Source of the DNA: CAHJXG01 sp964235485
Lineage (GTDB): Bacteria; Pseudomonadota; Alphaproteobacteria; Acetobacterales; Acetobacteraceae
Reading direction: 5' to 3'
Assembly: GCA_964235485.1 (NCBI GenBank)
Contig: CAXSAZ010000020.1
Coordinates: 8,714-72,713 of the forward strand
Length of the DNA: 64,000 nucleotides
The notes under the pieces were generated by a model. The model made no database searches and was not told the origin of the DNA. It saw only the letters and a program-made list of their open reading frames with translations. The position numbers and the translations under genes were made by a program. Shown piece after piece: positions 33,448 to 41,328 of this stretch. The first letter of the stretch is position 1, and each line of letters starts with the position of its first letter.

Positions 33448-35109
33448 ATGAGGTGCAACCAAGCGATCCGGCCGCTGGCGGCGGTGTTCCTGTGGTTGGC
33501 GCTCGCGCCGGGGCTGCGCGCCCAGACCGTGGGGCCGGACTACCCGGTCCCGCCGTCCCTTGAGTATGGCGGCTTCTACTGGGACGTGGAGCTTGCCGGC
33601 CTCTTCCCCGACAGCAAGACCTTTCCCGACCTGGTGCCATCCGCCGCGCCGTCCGATGTCGTGGCCGCTTACGAGGCCGCCAAGGCATTGCCGGGCTTCG
33701 ACCTTGCAAGTTTCGTCGCCGCGAACTTCTCCGGCCCGACGCCGGCCGGGCCGACCGTCAACCCGGCGGCGAGCGGCCAAACCCTGCTCGACTACATCTC
33801 CAGCCTTTGGCCCGTCCTGGAGCAATCGACGACCTCCGTGCCGGCCTACTCGACCCTGCTGCCGCTGCCCTACCCCTACATCGTCCCCGGCGGCCGGTTT
33901 CGGGAGGTTTACTACTGGGATTCCTACTTCACCATGCTCGGGCTGGAGGTGGACGGCCGGAACGACCTTGCGACCGACATGCTCAAGAACTTCGCTTACG
34001 AGATCGACCGCTACGGCCACATCCCCAACGGCAACCGCAGCTACTATCTCAGCCGCTCGCAGCCGCCATTCTTCGCCTTGATGGTCGATCTGATCGCGCG
34101 GAACAACGGCACCGCCACCTACACCGACTACCTGCCGCAGTTGCAGGCGGAATACGATTACTGGATGCGGGGCGAAAACGAGGTCCTGCCCGGCCGCGCG
34201 GTGCGCAACGTGGTGCGGCTGCTGGATGGGACCGTGCTGAACCGCTACTGGGACGAACGCGAGGCCCCGCGCGACGAGTCCTACGCGGAGGACGTGAGGA
34301 CCGCGCTGCAAACGCCCCGCCGGACGCCTGGCGTGGTTTGGCGCAACCTGCGCGCGGCGGCCGAGTCGGGCTGGGATTTCAGCTCGCGCTGGCTCGCCGA
34401 CGGCAAGACCCTGGGCACGATCCGCACCCTCGCCCTGCTGCCGCCCGATCTCAACAGCCTGCTCGCGCATTTGGAGGAAACGCTCTCGGAAGCATACCTG
34501 CTGAAGGGCGATGCGGAGCGTGCGGCCTTCTATGCGCGCCGGGCCGAGACGCGGGCCGCTGCGATCCAGCGCTTGATGTGGGACGCCGAGGGCGGCGTGT
34601 TCACCGACTACCTTTGGCGCGAGGGCACGACCACGCACAGCGTCACCGCGGCGACGCTGTATCCCTTGTTCCTGGGCGTGGCGTCGCCCGAGCAGGCGCG
34701 GGCAGTGGCCGGCGTGGTGGAAAGCGTGCTGCTGCAGCCCGGCGGCCTCGCGACGACCACCGTGACCAGCGGCCAGCAATGGGACGCCCCGAACGGCTGG
34801 GCGCCGCTGCAATGGATCGCAGTGGTCGGCCTGCGGAACTACCGCTATCCCGAGCTTGCGCAGGAGGTCGCGACGCGCTGGGTGGCGAAGACCATCGCCG
34901 GCTTCAAGCAGCAGGCGAAGCTGGTCGAGAAATACGATGTCATGACCACGGGCGGCGACGCGGGCGGCGGCGGGGAGTATGCGACCCAGATCGGCTTCGG
35001 CTGGACCAACGGCGTGCTGCTGGCGTTGGGAGCGCTGTATCCGGAGCTGAGGGCAGCAGCCGCGGCTGCGACGCCCGACCCGCAGCCGGTGGCTGCCGCG
35101 TCGCAATAA
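33448..35109 (+). CDS. treA: Periplasmic trehalase (GH37)
   Basis: A 553-aa exported alpha,alpha-trehalase splitting trehalose into two glucoses. A signal peptide is present (about 25 residues, AAVFLWLALAPGLRAQ). Both family signatures are intact: PGGRFREVYYWDSY at 147-160 and QWDAPNGWAP at 444-453. The candidate catalytic acid is D310 in SGWDFSSRW, and the Gly-rich GGGGEY segment with E510 lies near the C-terminus. GGAGG precedes the start. The C-terminal 20 residues are an Ala/Pro tail. It is convergent with the LuxR-type regulator. Confidence 0.93.
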   Translation: MRCNQAIRPLAAVFLWLALAPGLRAQTVGPDYPVPPSLEYGGFYWDVELAGLFPDSKTFPDLVPSAAPSDVVAAYEAAKALPGFDLASFVAANFSGPTPAGPTVNPAASGQTLLDYISSLWPVLEQSTTSVPAYSTLLPLPYPYIVPGGRFREVYYWDSYFTMLGLEVDGRNDLATDMLKNFAYEIDRYGHIPNGNRSYYLSRSQPPFFALMVDLIARNNGTATYTDYLPQLQAEYDYWMRGENEVLPGRAVRNVVRLLDGTVLNRYWDEREAPRDESYAEDVRTALQTPRRTPGVVWRNLRAAAESGWDFSSRWLADGKTLGTIRTLALLPPDLNSLLAHLEETLSEAYLLKGDAERAAFYARRAETRAAAIQRLMWDAEGGVFTDYLWREGTTTHSVTAATLYPLFLGVASPEQARAVAGVVESVLLQPGGLATTTVTSGQQWDAPNGWAPLQWIAVVGLRNYRYPELAQEVATRWVAKTIAGFKQQAKLVEKYDVMTTGGDAGGGGEYATQIGFGWTNGVLLALGALYPELRAAAAAATPDPQPVAAASQ

Positions 35110-35116
35110 GGGCGTT

Positions 35117-35157
35117 GCCGCACCTGCCGGGTGGGGCATCGCGTGGTCAGGTGCGGC
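35117..35157. terminator. Hairpin between convergent trehalase and regulator genes
   Basis: GCCGCACCTG (35117-35126) is perfectly complementary to CAGGTGCGGC (35148-35157), with a 21-base loop. It lies just after the trehalase stop and 35 bases past the 3' end of the opposing regulator gene, which fits a shared terminator, though no T-run is seen. Confidence 0.45.
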
Positions 35158-35191
35158 CCCGGCCGGACCGCATCGACCGCCGGCGCCGGCT

Positions 35192-35911
35192 TCAAGCTGC
35201 CTTCTGGTTGAAGGTCGCCGGCGCACGATGCGGCAGGCTGCTGGTCCGCAGCTCGACAACCGTGCCGCCACTTGGCCGGGCACCGTCCCGGTCCTGCCGG
35301 CGGTAACGGGCCGCGGCCTCGCCCCGGCTCCGGCAGTCCCACTTCTCCAGGATGCTGTGGACGTGGTTCTTCACCGTGGGCAGGGCGACGCACAGGCGGC
35401 GCGCGATCAGCTTGTTCGACAAGCCGTCCGCCAGCAGCTCGGCGATTTCCTGCTCGCGGGCGGTCAGCGAGCAAAGCCCGGCCCGCCCCGCGCGCTCAAG
35501 GGAGCGGCCGGCGAACCGGTTCAGCAGCAGGGCCGTCAGGCGCGGCGGGCAGGCCACTTCCCCCGCGCCGACGCGGCGCACGGCGGACAGCAGGTCGTCA
35601 GCCGAGGCGTCCGGTTCCAGGTAGCCGGCAATGCCGACATCGGCCCAGGCGAGGAACTCCTCATCCCGCGCGCCCGCGGCCAGGACGACGATGCCTGCCG
35701 TGGGCGCGTGCGCCCGGGCGGCGGCGACCAGCGCGGCGCCCTCGGGGTGCGCCGCCTCGACGACGACCACGGCGGGCGCGAACGCCGCGAAGGCGGCTTC
35801 AACCGCTTCATGCGAAAACGCGCCGCACGCCCGGTTCCCCTGGACGCCCTGCAAGGCCGCGACCAGCGCATCCCGCAGGAGCCGACCCTGGCAGATCAAA
35901 AGAATGTCCAT
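35192..35911 (-). CDS. NarL/LuxR-type regulator with a degenerate receiver domain
   Basis: A 239-aa protein: response-regulator-like domain (1-118) and a LuxR helix-turn-helix (about 148-200: LTAREQEIAELLADGLSNKL, then PTVKNHVHSIL). The receiver has lost its phosphorylation machinery. The acidic pair after strand 1 is CQ (LLICQGR), the phosphoacceptor position is E52 (VVVVEAAHP), the Thr/Ser switch is Ala (VVLAAG), and the usual Lys is Pro (GYLEPDA). It therefore probably works without phosphorylation, perhaps as a constitutive or ligand-tuned regulator. The ATG at 35911 has GGGGA upstream. No histidine kinase is nearby. Confidence 0.85.
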   Translation of the reverse strand: MDILLICQGRLLRDALVAALQGVQGNRACGAFSHEAVEAAFAAFAPAVVVVEAAHPEGAALVAAARAHAPTAGIVVLAAGARDEEFLAWADVGIAGYLEPDASADDLLSAVRRVGAGEVACPPRLTALLLNRFAGRSLERAGRAGLCSLTAREQEIAELLADGLSNKLIARRLCVALPTVKNHVHSILEKWDCRSRGEAAARYRRQDRDGARPSGGTVVELRTSSLPHRAPATFNQKAA

Positions 35912-36382
35912 GCCGCATCCCCGTATCATTTCTGACGCAAGCATATAATACGTTACAAATACGATTTGTCTCATGATTGATTTGTTAGGAAATGGCAGGG
36001 ACCGTTTGGGGTTGTTGGGGCCGCATCGCCCAGGGCAGCTTGGACGCCGTGCCCCCGGCCGGGCGCACGGCGCGGTGCCGAGGCCGGGAGCAAGGATGGG
36101 GCAGCGGGGCTGATGGGTTATGGTGGCTACGGCCGGCTCCTCGCGGCCGGGCGCGGCGCGATCAGGACCACATCGGCCCCCAGGAACCGTCATCCCATGC
36201 GGTTTCGTTCATCTGCGCGGTCATGGCCGGCTCGTCCGCCAGCCGGCGCTGGAACACCTCCTGGCGGTAGCGGCCAGTTGAAGGTGCGCAGGATCGGCCG
36301 GGTCCTTCACGTGCTGGCGGACAGCCCGGCAGCCTTCTCCATCTCGACAACGCCCAAGCTGCCGTTAACACCGCGACCTTGC
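35912..36382. other. 471-bp gap between divergent genes
   Basis: The left end holds the AT-rich promoter and palindrome of the LuxR-type gene. The rest is GC-rich. A short minus-strand frame at 36162-36371 ends in NETAWDDGSWGPMWS, which looks protein-like, but I cannot assign it to a family. It may be another decayed gene end. No RNA gene is evident. Confidence 0.5.
35945..35969 (-). promoter_or_regulatory. Promoter and palindromic operator-like site of the LuxR-type gene
   Basis: On the minus strand a TATTAT -10-like box (35950-35945) follows a perfect palindrome ACAAAT-CGT-ATTTGT (35969-35955) that would sit in the -35/spacer area. The patch is the most AT-rich in the window. The position fits autoregulation by the adjacent LuxR-type protein. 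Confidence 0.45.
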
Positions 36383-37249
36383 ATGACCATCGTGTCCACG
36401 TCCACCACCACGCGCTTCGCCCCCAGCCCCACCGGGCTGCTGCACCTTGGCCATGCCCGCTCCGCGCTGGCCGCGTGGCGCCGGGCGCGGGAGGCGGGCG
36501 GGCGCTTCCTGCTGCGCTTGGAGGACATCGACCCCGGGCGGTGCCGCCCCGAACACGCGGCGGCGGTCGAGGAGGACCTGGCCTGGCTTGGCCTCCATTG
36601 GGACGGCCCGGTGCGCGTGCAGTCCCGGCACTTGGCGGAGTACCAGGCGGCGCTGGACGGCCTGGCGGGGCGCGGGCTGCTTTACCCCTGCTTCTGCACC
36701 CGGGCCGACATCCTGCGCGAAGTGGAGGGCGCCGCCTCCGCCCCGCACGGGCCGGACGGGACGCCGCTCTACCCCGGCACCTGCCGCGCCCTGCCCGCGG
36801 GCGAGCGCGCGCGCCGGGTCGCAGCGGGGGAGCGGCACGCGCTGCGGCTCCACATGGCGCGGGCGCTGGCGGCGGCGCCGGGTCCGCTGTTCTACGAGGA
36901 GGAAGGCGAAGGCGCCGTGCCCTGCCGCCCCGAGCGGTTCGGCGATGCCGCGCTGGCGCGCAAGGACGCGCCGGCCAGCTACCACCTGTGCGTCACGCAC
37001 GACGACGCGGCGCAGGGCGTGACGGTCGTGACGCGCGGAAAGGACCTGCGCCCGGCGACGGCGCTGCACCGGCTGCTGCAGGCGCTGATGGGCTGGCCCG
37101 CGCCGCGCTACGCGCACCATGCCCTGCTGACGGACGCGGCGGGGCGCCGGCTGAGCAAGCGGGACGGGGCGCTGAGCCTGCGCGCGCTGCGGGAACGGGG
37201 GGCGACGCCGGCGCAGGTGCGGGCGATGGCGGAGGGCGGCCGGGGTTGA
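36383..37249 (+). CDS. gluQ: Glutamyl-Q tRNA(Asp) synthetase
   Basis: A 288-aa truncated glutamyl-tRNA-synthetase paralogue that glutamylates queuosine at position 34 of tRNA-Asp. It has the class I motifs (RFAPSPTGLLHLGHARSAL with HLGH for HIGH, and RLSKRDG for KMSKS), the zinc ligands CFC and YPGTC near residues 98-135, and lacks the anticodon-binding half of GltX. The start at 36383 places the motif at the usual distance; the frame is open upstream without similarity. It stands alone. Confidence 0.92.
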   Translation: MTIVSTSTTTRFAPSPTGLLHLGHARSALAAWRRAREAGGRFLLRLEDIDPGRCRPEHAAAVEEDLAWLGLHWDGPVRVQSRHLAEYQAALDGLAGRGLLYPCFCTRADILREVEGAASAPHGPDGTPLYPGTCRALPAGERARRVAAGERHALRLHMARALAAAPGPLFYEEEGEGAVPCRPERFGDAALARKDAPASYHLCVTHDDAAQGVTVVTRGKDLRPATALHRLLQALMGWPAPRYAHHALLTDAAGRRLSKRDGALSLRALRERGATPAQVRAMAEGGRG

Positions 37250-37311
37250 TCAGCCGGCGGCTCGTCCGTGCCGTGGAGGACCGTCGGCAGGCTCGCGTCC
37301 GTGGTTCCCTC

Positions 37312-38355
37312 TCAGGACGGCGACCAGGCTTTGGGCCGCACCGCCCGGCCCGTCGCGGCCGCCTCGTAAGCGGCGTCCACGAGGGCGTAGGTCTTCAGGT
37401 TGTCCTCGCCCGAGGTCGCGGCCGGGCGGCCCGCCTTCAGGCTGTCCAGCATATGCGCGTTCGCGTGCAGCACGGCTTCCTGCGACACGTGCCAGGGCCG
37501 CGAGGTCCAGGACAGCAGCGGGCCGCCGATGGCCTCGTCCCAGGACAGGCCCTGGCTCGTCACGGTCATGCGCTCGCCCCGGCCGACGACCACCGAGCCG
37601 GCACTGCCCTCGATCTCCAGCAGGGTTTCCGGGAACGGGTCCGGGATGCGGCGGCTTTCGTAGCTGCACTCCACCATCGAGACCGCCCCGGAAACGTGGC
37701 GTAGCATGATCGTCGCGGTGTCCTCGGCCCGCACCTTGGGATTGCGGCGCTGGGTTTCGCAGGACACCCGCTCGACCTCGCCGAGGAACGCGCGGGCGAG
37801 GTCGAGCAGGTGGATGCCGAGATCCAGGATGACGAGGCGCTCCTCGCCGTAGAAGTAGGGCTGCGTCCGGTAAACGTCGAAGCCGGTGCGGAAGGACAGG
37901 CGCGCCCAGCTCGGCGCGCCGACGGCGCCGGAGGCGAGCACCGCCGCCACCCGGCGCATGGGGGTTTGGAAACGGAAGTTCTCGTGCACCGCGAGGAAGG
38001 TGCCGTGGCGCCGGGCGGTTTCCACGGCGGCGACGCAATCCTCGTAGCTCGGCGCGAACGGCTTCTGCACCACGGCCGCGACGCCGCGCTCCGCGGCGAG
38101 TTGGGCCAGCGCCCGGTGGCTGTCCATCCGGGTCGTGACGTCCAGGAGGTCCGGCTTGGCCCCGTCGATCAGCGCGGCGGGGTCGGTGAACCACGGCGCG
38201 CCGAACGCCTCGCCCGCGGCTTTGGCTTTCGCGCCGTCGGTGTCGCAAACGCCGATGAGGTCGGCGCCCGCGGCCTGGAGGTCGCGCCAAGCGTGCAGAT
38301 GGTTCTGGGCGTAGAAGCCGCAGCCGATCAGCCCCACCCGCACCCGGTCGCCCAT
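37312..38355 (-). CDS. Gfo/Idh/MocA-family NAD(P)-dependent oxidoreductase
   Basis: A 347-aa dehydrogenase. The Rossmann nucleotide site GLIGCGFYAQNHL is at the N-terminus. The family EKP motif appears as VVQKPFAPS (Q for E), and the active-site His is in DLGIHLLDLAR. It oxidises or reduces a sugar, inositol or related substrate. A GGGAGAAGG site precedes the ATG. It lies 70 bases after pheA on the same strand, but need not be functionally linked. The substrate is unknown. Confidence 0.87.
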   Translation of the reverse strand: MGDRVRVGLIGCGFYAQNHLHAWRDLQAAGADLIGVCDTDGAKAKAAGEAFGAPWFTDPAALIDGAKPDLLDVTTRMDSHRALAQLAAERGVAAVVQKPFAPSYEDCVAAVETARRHGTFLAVHENFRFQTPMRRVAAVLASGAVGAPSWARLSFRTGFDVYRTQPYFYGEERLVILDLGIHLLDLARAFLGEVERVSCETQRRNPKVRAEDTATIMLRHVSGAVSMVECSYESRRIPDPFPETLLEIEGSAGSVVVGRGERMTVTSQGLSWDEAIGGPLLSWTSRPWHVSQEAVLHANAHMLDSLKAGRPAATSGEDNLKTYALVDAAYEAAATGRAVRPKAWSPS

Positions 38356-38425
38356 GGCCCTTCTCCCCCGCCCGCCGCCTGCGTCACCTGACGTTGAGCG
38401 CGGCCGGCACCTTGCCGACGGCCTT

Positions 38426-39271
38426 TCAGTCCCCGCCCAGCCGCATCCGGAACGACGAGCGCGGGTAAACGCCGAGGATGTGGGTCTCCGCGGTGAAGAA
38501 GCTGAGTTCCTCCAGCGCCTGCGCCAAGGCCGGCTGCTCGGGATGGCCGTCCACGTCGGACAGGAACTGCGTCGCGGTGAACTCGCCGTGCAGCATGTAG
38601 CTTTCCAGCCGGGTCATGTTGACGCCGTTGGTGGCGAACCCGCCCAGGGCCTTGTAGAGCGCCGCCGGCACGTTGCGGACGCGGAACACGAAGGTGGTCA
38701 TCAGGTCGGTGCGGTCCGGCGGCAGCGCGTGCGGCTGCTGCGCCATGACGTAGAAGCGCGTCGTGTTGTGGGGGGCGTCCTCCACGTTGGCGCGCAGCAC
38801 GTCCAGCCCGTAGATCTCGGCCGCCAGCTTGGACGCGATGGCGGCGTCCTCCTTTCGGCCCCACTCCGCCACCTGCTTCGCCGACCCGGCGGTGTCCGCT
38901 TCCACCACCGTGTCCGCGTCCAGCTCGCGCAGGATCGCCCGGACCTGGCCCAGCGCCACGGAATGCGAGTGGACGCGGCGCACGTCCCCGACCTTGGCGC
39001 CGGGCGTGCCCAGCAGGCAGTGCTCGACCCGCTGGAAGTGCTCGCCGATGATGGACAGGCCGCTGCCGGGCAGCAGGGCGTGGATGTCGGGCACCCGGCC
39101 GGCGAGGCTGTTCTCGCACGGCAGCATGGCGAGCGACGCCCTGCCTTCGCGCACCGCGTCCATCGCGTGCTCGAAGGTGTGGCACGGCAAGGGCGTCAGC
39201 TCGGGATAAGCGGTGCGGCAGGCCAGGTCGGAGTAGGCGCCGGGCAAGCCTTGGAAGGCGATCTGGGTCAT
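38426..39271 (-). CDS. pheA: Prephenate dehydratase
   Basis: A 281-aa monofunctional enzyme converting prephenate to phenylpyruvate in phenylalanine synthesis. It begins IAFQGLPGAYSDLA, has the catalytic Thr-Arg-Phe motif in HNTTRFYVMAQ, and a C-terminal ACT domain with the Phe-binding RLESYMLHGEF. No chorismate mutase domain is attached; that activity is encoded separately at 52466-53344. The start overlaps the kdsB stop (ATGA), so the two are co-translated. Confidence 0.94.
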   Translation of the reverse strand: MTQIAFQGLPGAYSDLACRTAYPELTPLPCHTFEHAMDAVREGRASLAMLPCENSLAGRVPDIHALLPGSGLSIIGEHFQRVEHCLLGTPGAKVGDVRRVHSHSVALGQVRAILRELDADTVVEADTAGSAKQVAEWGRKEDAAIASKLAAEIYGLDVLRANVEDAPHNTTRFYVMAQQPHALPPDRTDLMTTFVFRVRNVPAALYKALGGFATNGVNMTRLESYMLHGEFTATQFLSDVDGHPEQPALAQALEELSFFTAETHILGVYPRSSFRMRLGGD

Positions 39272-40014
39272 GGGGTCTCCAAGATGGCGCGGGCGCGGAG
39301 GAGGTCGGCGGGCGTGTCCACGCCGAAGGCCCCGTGCTCCACCCGCGTGCAGGCGATGCGCATCCCGGCTTCCAACGCCCGCAACTGCTCAAGCTTTTCC
39401 CGCCGTTCCAGCGGGCTTTCCGGCAGGCTGACGAAGCGGGCCAGGGCGGCGCGGCGGTAGGCGTAGATGCCGACATGGTGCCAAAGCGGCCCGTCGCCGG
39501 CGGGGATGGCGGCGCGGGAGAAATACAGCGCCGCCGCGACCGTCTCCCCGTCCGCGAAGGCGCAGGCGGCCTTGACTACTTGCGGCGCTGCCGCTTCCTC
39601 GGGCGAGAGGATCGGCGTCACCAAGGTCGCGATGTCGAACGCCGGGTCGGACAGCGGGGCGGCCACCGCCCGGAGCTGGCCCGGCGGCAGCGTGGGGAAG
39701 TCGCCTTGCAGGTTCACCACCACGTCGTGCGCGCCCTGCGGGTCGAGCGCCGCCAGCGCCGCGTGCACCCGGTCGGACCCGGACGGCAGCGCCGGGTCGG
39801 TCAGCACGGCGGTGCCGCCTGCCGCCCGCACGGCGTCCGCGATCTCCCGGTCGGCGCAGGCGACGGCCACCGGGCCGATATCGGCCTCCCGCGCGCGGTC
39901 GAGCACGTGCAAAATCATGGGCTTGCCCGCGATGCACGCCAGCGGCTTGCCCGGCAGGCGGGCGGAGGCCATGCGGGACGGGATCACGACGATGGGGTTT
40001 GCGGGGAGGGTCAC
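39268..40014 (-). CDS. kdsB: 3-deoxy-manno-octulosonate cytidylyltransferase
   Basis: A 248-aa enzyme that activates Kdo to CMP-Kdo for lipopolysaccharide inner core. Motifs: IVVIPSRMASARLPGKPLA, LPSGSDRVHAAL, VVNLQGDFPTL and HHVGIYAYRR. I chose GTG at 40014 because homology begins a few residues later; an ATG at 40063 would add an atypical leader. Overlap with pheA is four bases. The pairing with pheA is common in Alphaproteobacteria. Confidence 0.93.
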   Translation of the reverse strand: MTLPANPIVVIPSRMASARLPGKPLACIAGKPMILHVLDRAREADIGPVAVACADREIADAVRAAGGTAVLTDPALPSGSDRVHAALAALDPQGAHDVVVNLQGDFPTLPPGQLRAVAAPLSDPAFDIATLVTPILSPEEAAAPQVVKAACAFADGETVAAALYFSRAAIPAGDGPLWHHVGIYAYRRAALARFVSLPESPLERREKLEQLRALEAGMRIACTRVEHGAFGVDTPADLLRARAILETP

Positions 40015-40117
40015 GCGATGGCGCAGGGTTGATGACGGAGGGTTTGCATAGCGTGCGGCGCACATTACGTAGCCACATCCGCCGGCGCAACGCCCCGGCC
40101 TTTTGGAGAACCACGCC

Positions 40118-40375
40118 ATGCGCCACGCCTTCGCTGCCATTGCCGCCCTCCTGCTGCTCGCCGCCGCGCCGGCCTGGGCGCAGAACCAGCAGATGACCCA
40201 GCCCTCCACCTCGCAAAACCAGTCGCAGGCCGTGCAGAACCAGGGCCAGCAGCCGCCCGAAGCCCGCGAGGTCAGCCCGCAAGCGCCCGTCGCCACGGAG
40301 AACGGCGTGACCAAGCCGCAAGGACCCACCAGCGGCCCGACCAGCCAAGGACCGACGAGGGGCAGGAGCCAGTAA
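40118..40375 (+). CDS. Small secreted Gln/Asn/Pro-rich protein of unknown function
   Basis: An 85-aa protein with a clear signal peptide (HAFAAIAALLLLAAAPAWA, then QNQQ). The mature part (about 65 residues) is low-complexity, dominated by Q, N, P, T and S (SQNQSQAVQNQGQQPPEA), with GP repeats at the end. A GGAG lies about 11 bases before the ATG. It is divergent from kdsB and 7 bases before the phosphatase gene. I know no function for it. Confidence 0.7.
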   Translation: MRHAFAAIAALLLLAAAPAWAQNQQMTQPSTSQNQSQAVQNQGQQPPEAREVSPQAPVATENGVTKPQGPTSGPTSQGPTRGRSQ

Positions 40376-40382
40376 CGCTTTC

Positions 40383-41153
40383 ATGCAGGCGCTGATCGCC
40401 GCGGCGGAGGCGGCGGCCGACGTCGCCGCCGCGGCGGTCCGACCGTTCTTTCGCGCAGGCGTCGGCGCCGACGTGAAAGGCGACGCAAGCCCCGTCACGG
40501 TGGCCGACCGTACGGCGGAACTCGCGATGCGCGCCGTGCTGTCACAGCGTTTTCCCGAACACGGCATCCTGGGCGAGGAGTTCGGCCCCCACCGCCCGGA
40601 GGCCCGGCTGCACTGGGTGCTGGACCCCATCGACGGCACCCGCGCCTTTATCACGGGACGGCCGACCTTCGGCACGCTGGTCGCCTTGCTGGACGGCGCG
40701 GTTCCGATCCTGGGGGTGATCGACCAGCCGATCAGCGGGGAACGCTGGGTGGGCGTGGCCGGGCAGCCGACCCGGTTCCGCGGCGGTCCTGGCCGGGCTG
40801 GCTGCCGGCCCTGCGCCGGGCTGGGGGAGGCTGAGTTGTCCTGCACCGCGCCCGAAATTTTCACACCGGCGCAAACGGCCGCTTGGCAGCGCCTCGCCGC
40901 CGCCGCGCGCCGCACGTCCTGGGGCGGGGATTGCTACGCTTACGGGCTGCTGGCGCTCGGCGCCATCGACGTGATCGCCGAGCCGGGCCTGAAGGTCTGG
41001 GACTGGGCCGCCTTGGTGCCGGTGATCGAGGGCGCGGGCGGGCGCATGACCGACTGGCAGGGCCGCCCCCTGCACCCGGACGGCGACGGTTGCGCGCTTG
41101 CGGTGGGCGATCCGGCCTTGCTCGCGCCGGCCCTGGCGCTGTTGGCGGCTTGA
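40383..41153 (+). CDS. hisN: Inositol-monophosphatase-family phosphatase, likely histidinol-phosphatase
   Basis: A 256-aa magnesium-dependent phosphatase. The metal site is intact: GEEFGP, WVLDPIDGTRAFITGRP and WDWAALVPVIEGAGG. The TRAFITGRP and CYAYGLLALG wording is that of HisN-type histidinol-phosphatases rather than SuhB. It would dephosphorylate L-histidinol phosphate in histidine synthesis; the aminotransferase of the previous step (hisC) is at 51369. A generic inositol-phosphatase role remains possible. Confidence 0.85.
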   Translation: MQALIAAAEAAADVAAAAVRPFFRAGVGADVKGDASPVTVADRTAELAMRAVLSQRFPEHGILGEEFGPHRPEARLHWVLDPIDGTRAFITGRPTFGTLVALLDGAVPILGVIDQPISGERWVGVAGQPTRFRGGPGRAGCRPCAGLGEAELSCTAPEIFTPAQTAAWQRLAAAARRTSWGGDCYAYGLLALGAIDVIAEPGLKVWDWAALVPVIEGAGGRMTDWQGRPLHPDGDGCALAVGDPALLAPALALLAA

Positions 41154-41202
41154 CGCGGGCCGTGACGCCCCTGCTATGGCCTGATACGGACGGCTTGGTT
41201 GA

Positions 41203-41278
41203 ACGACCGTCAAATGCTGATGGGTTGCACCCATCCTACGGCATGAACTTCGTAGGATGGGTGAAACCCATCGGTCGT
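41203..41278. repeat. Palindromic intergenic repeat with three nested stems
   Basis: The outer arms ACGACCG (41203-41209) and CGGTCGT (41272-41278) enclose GATGGGTT/AACCCATC-like arms and a central ACCCATCCTACG / CGTAGGATGGGT pair around GCATGAACTT. The central block is shared with 23616-23668. It sits between the phosphatase gene and yejA, where it may end the first transcript. Confidence 0.7.
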
Positions 41279-41328
41279 ACACGGGTCAATCAACAATGCC
41301 GCCCGTATGACCCGACCACGGAGGCCCC

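Noticed and set aside
36162..36371. Short minus-strand frame ending NETAWDDGSWGPMWS as a gene
   Set aside because: It looks protein-like at its end, but has no recognisable family, no ribosome site and no similarity upstream; at most a relic.
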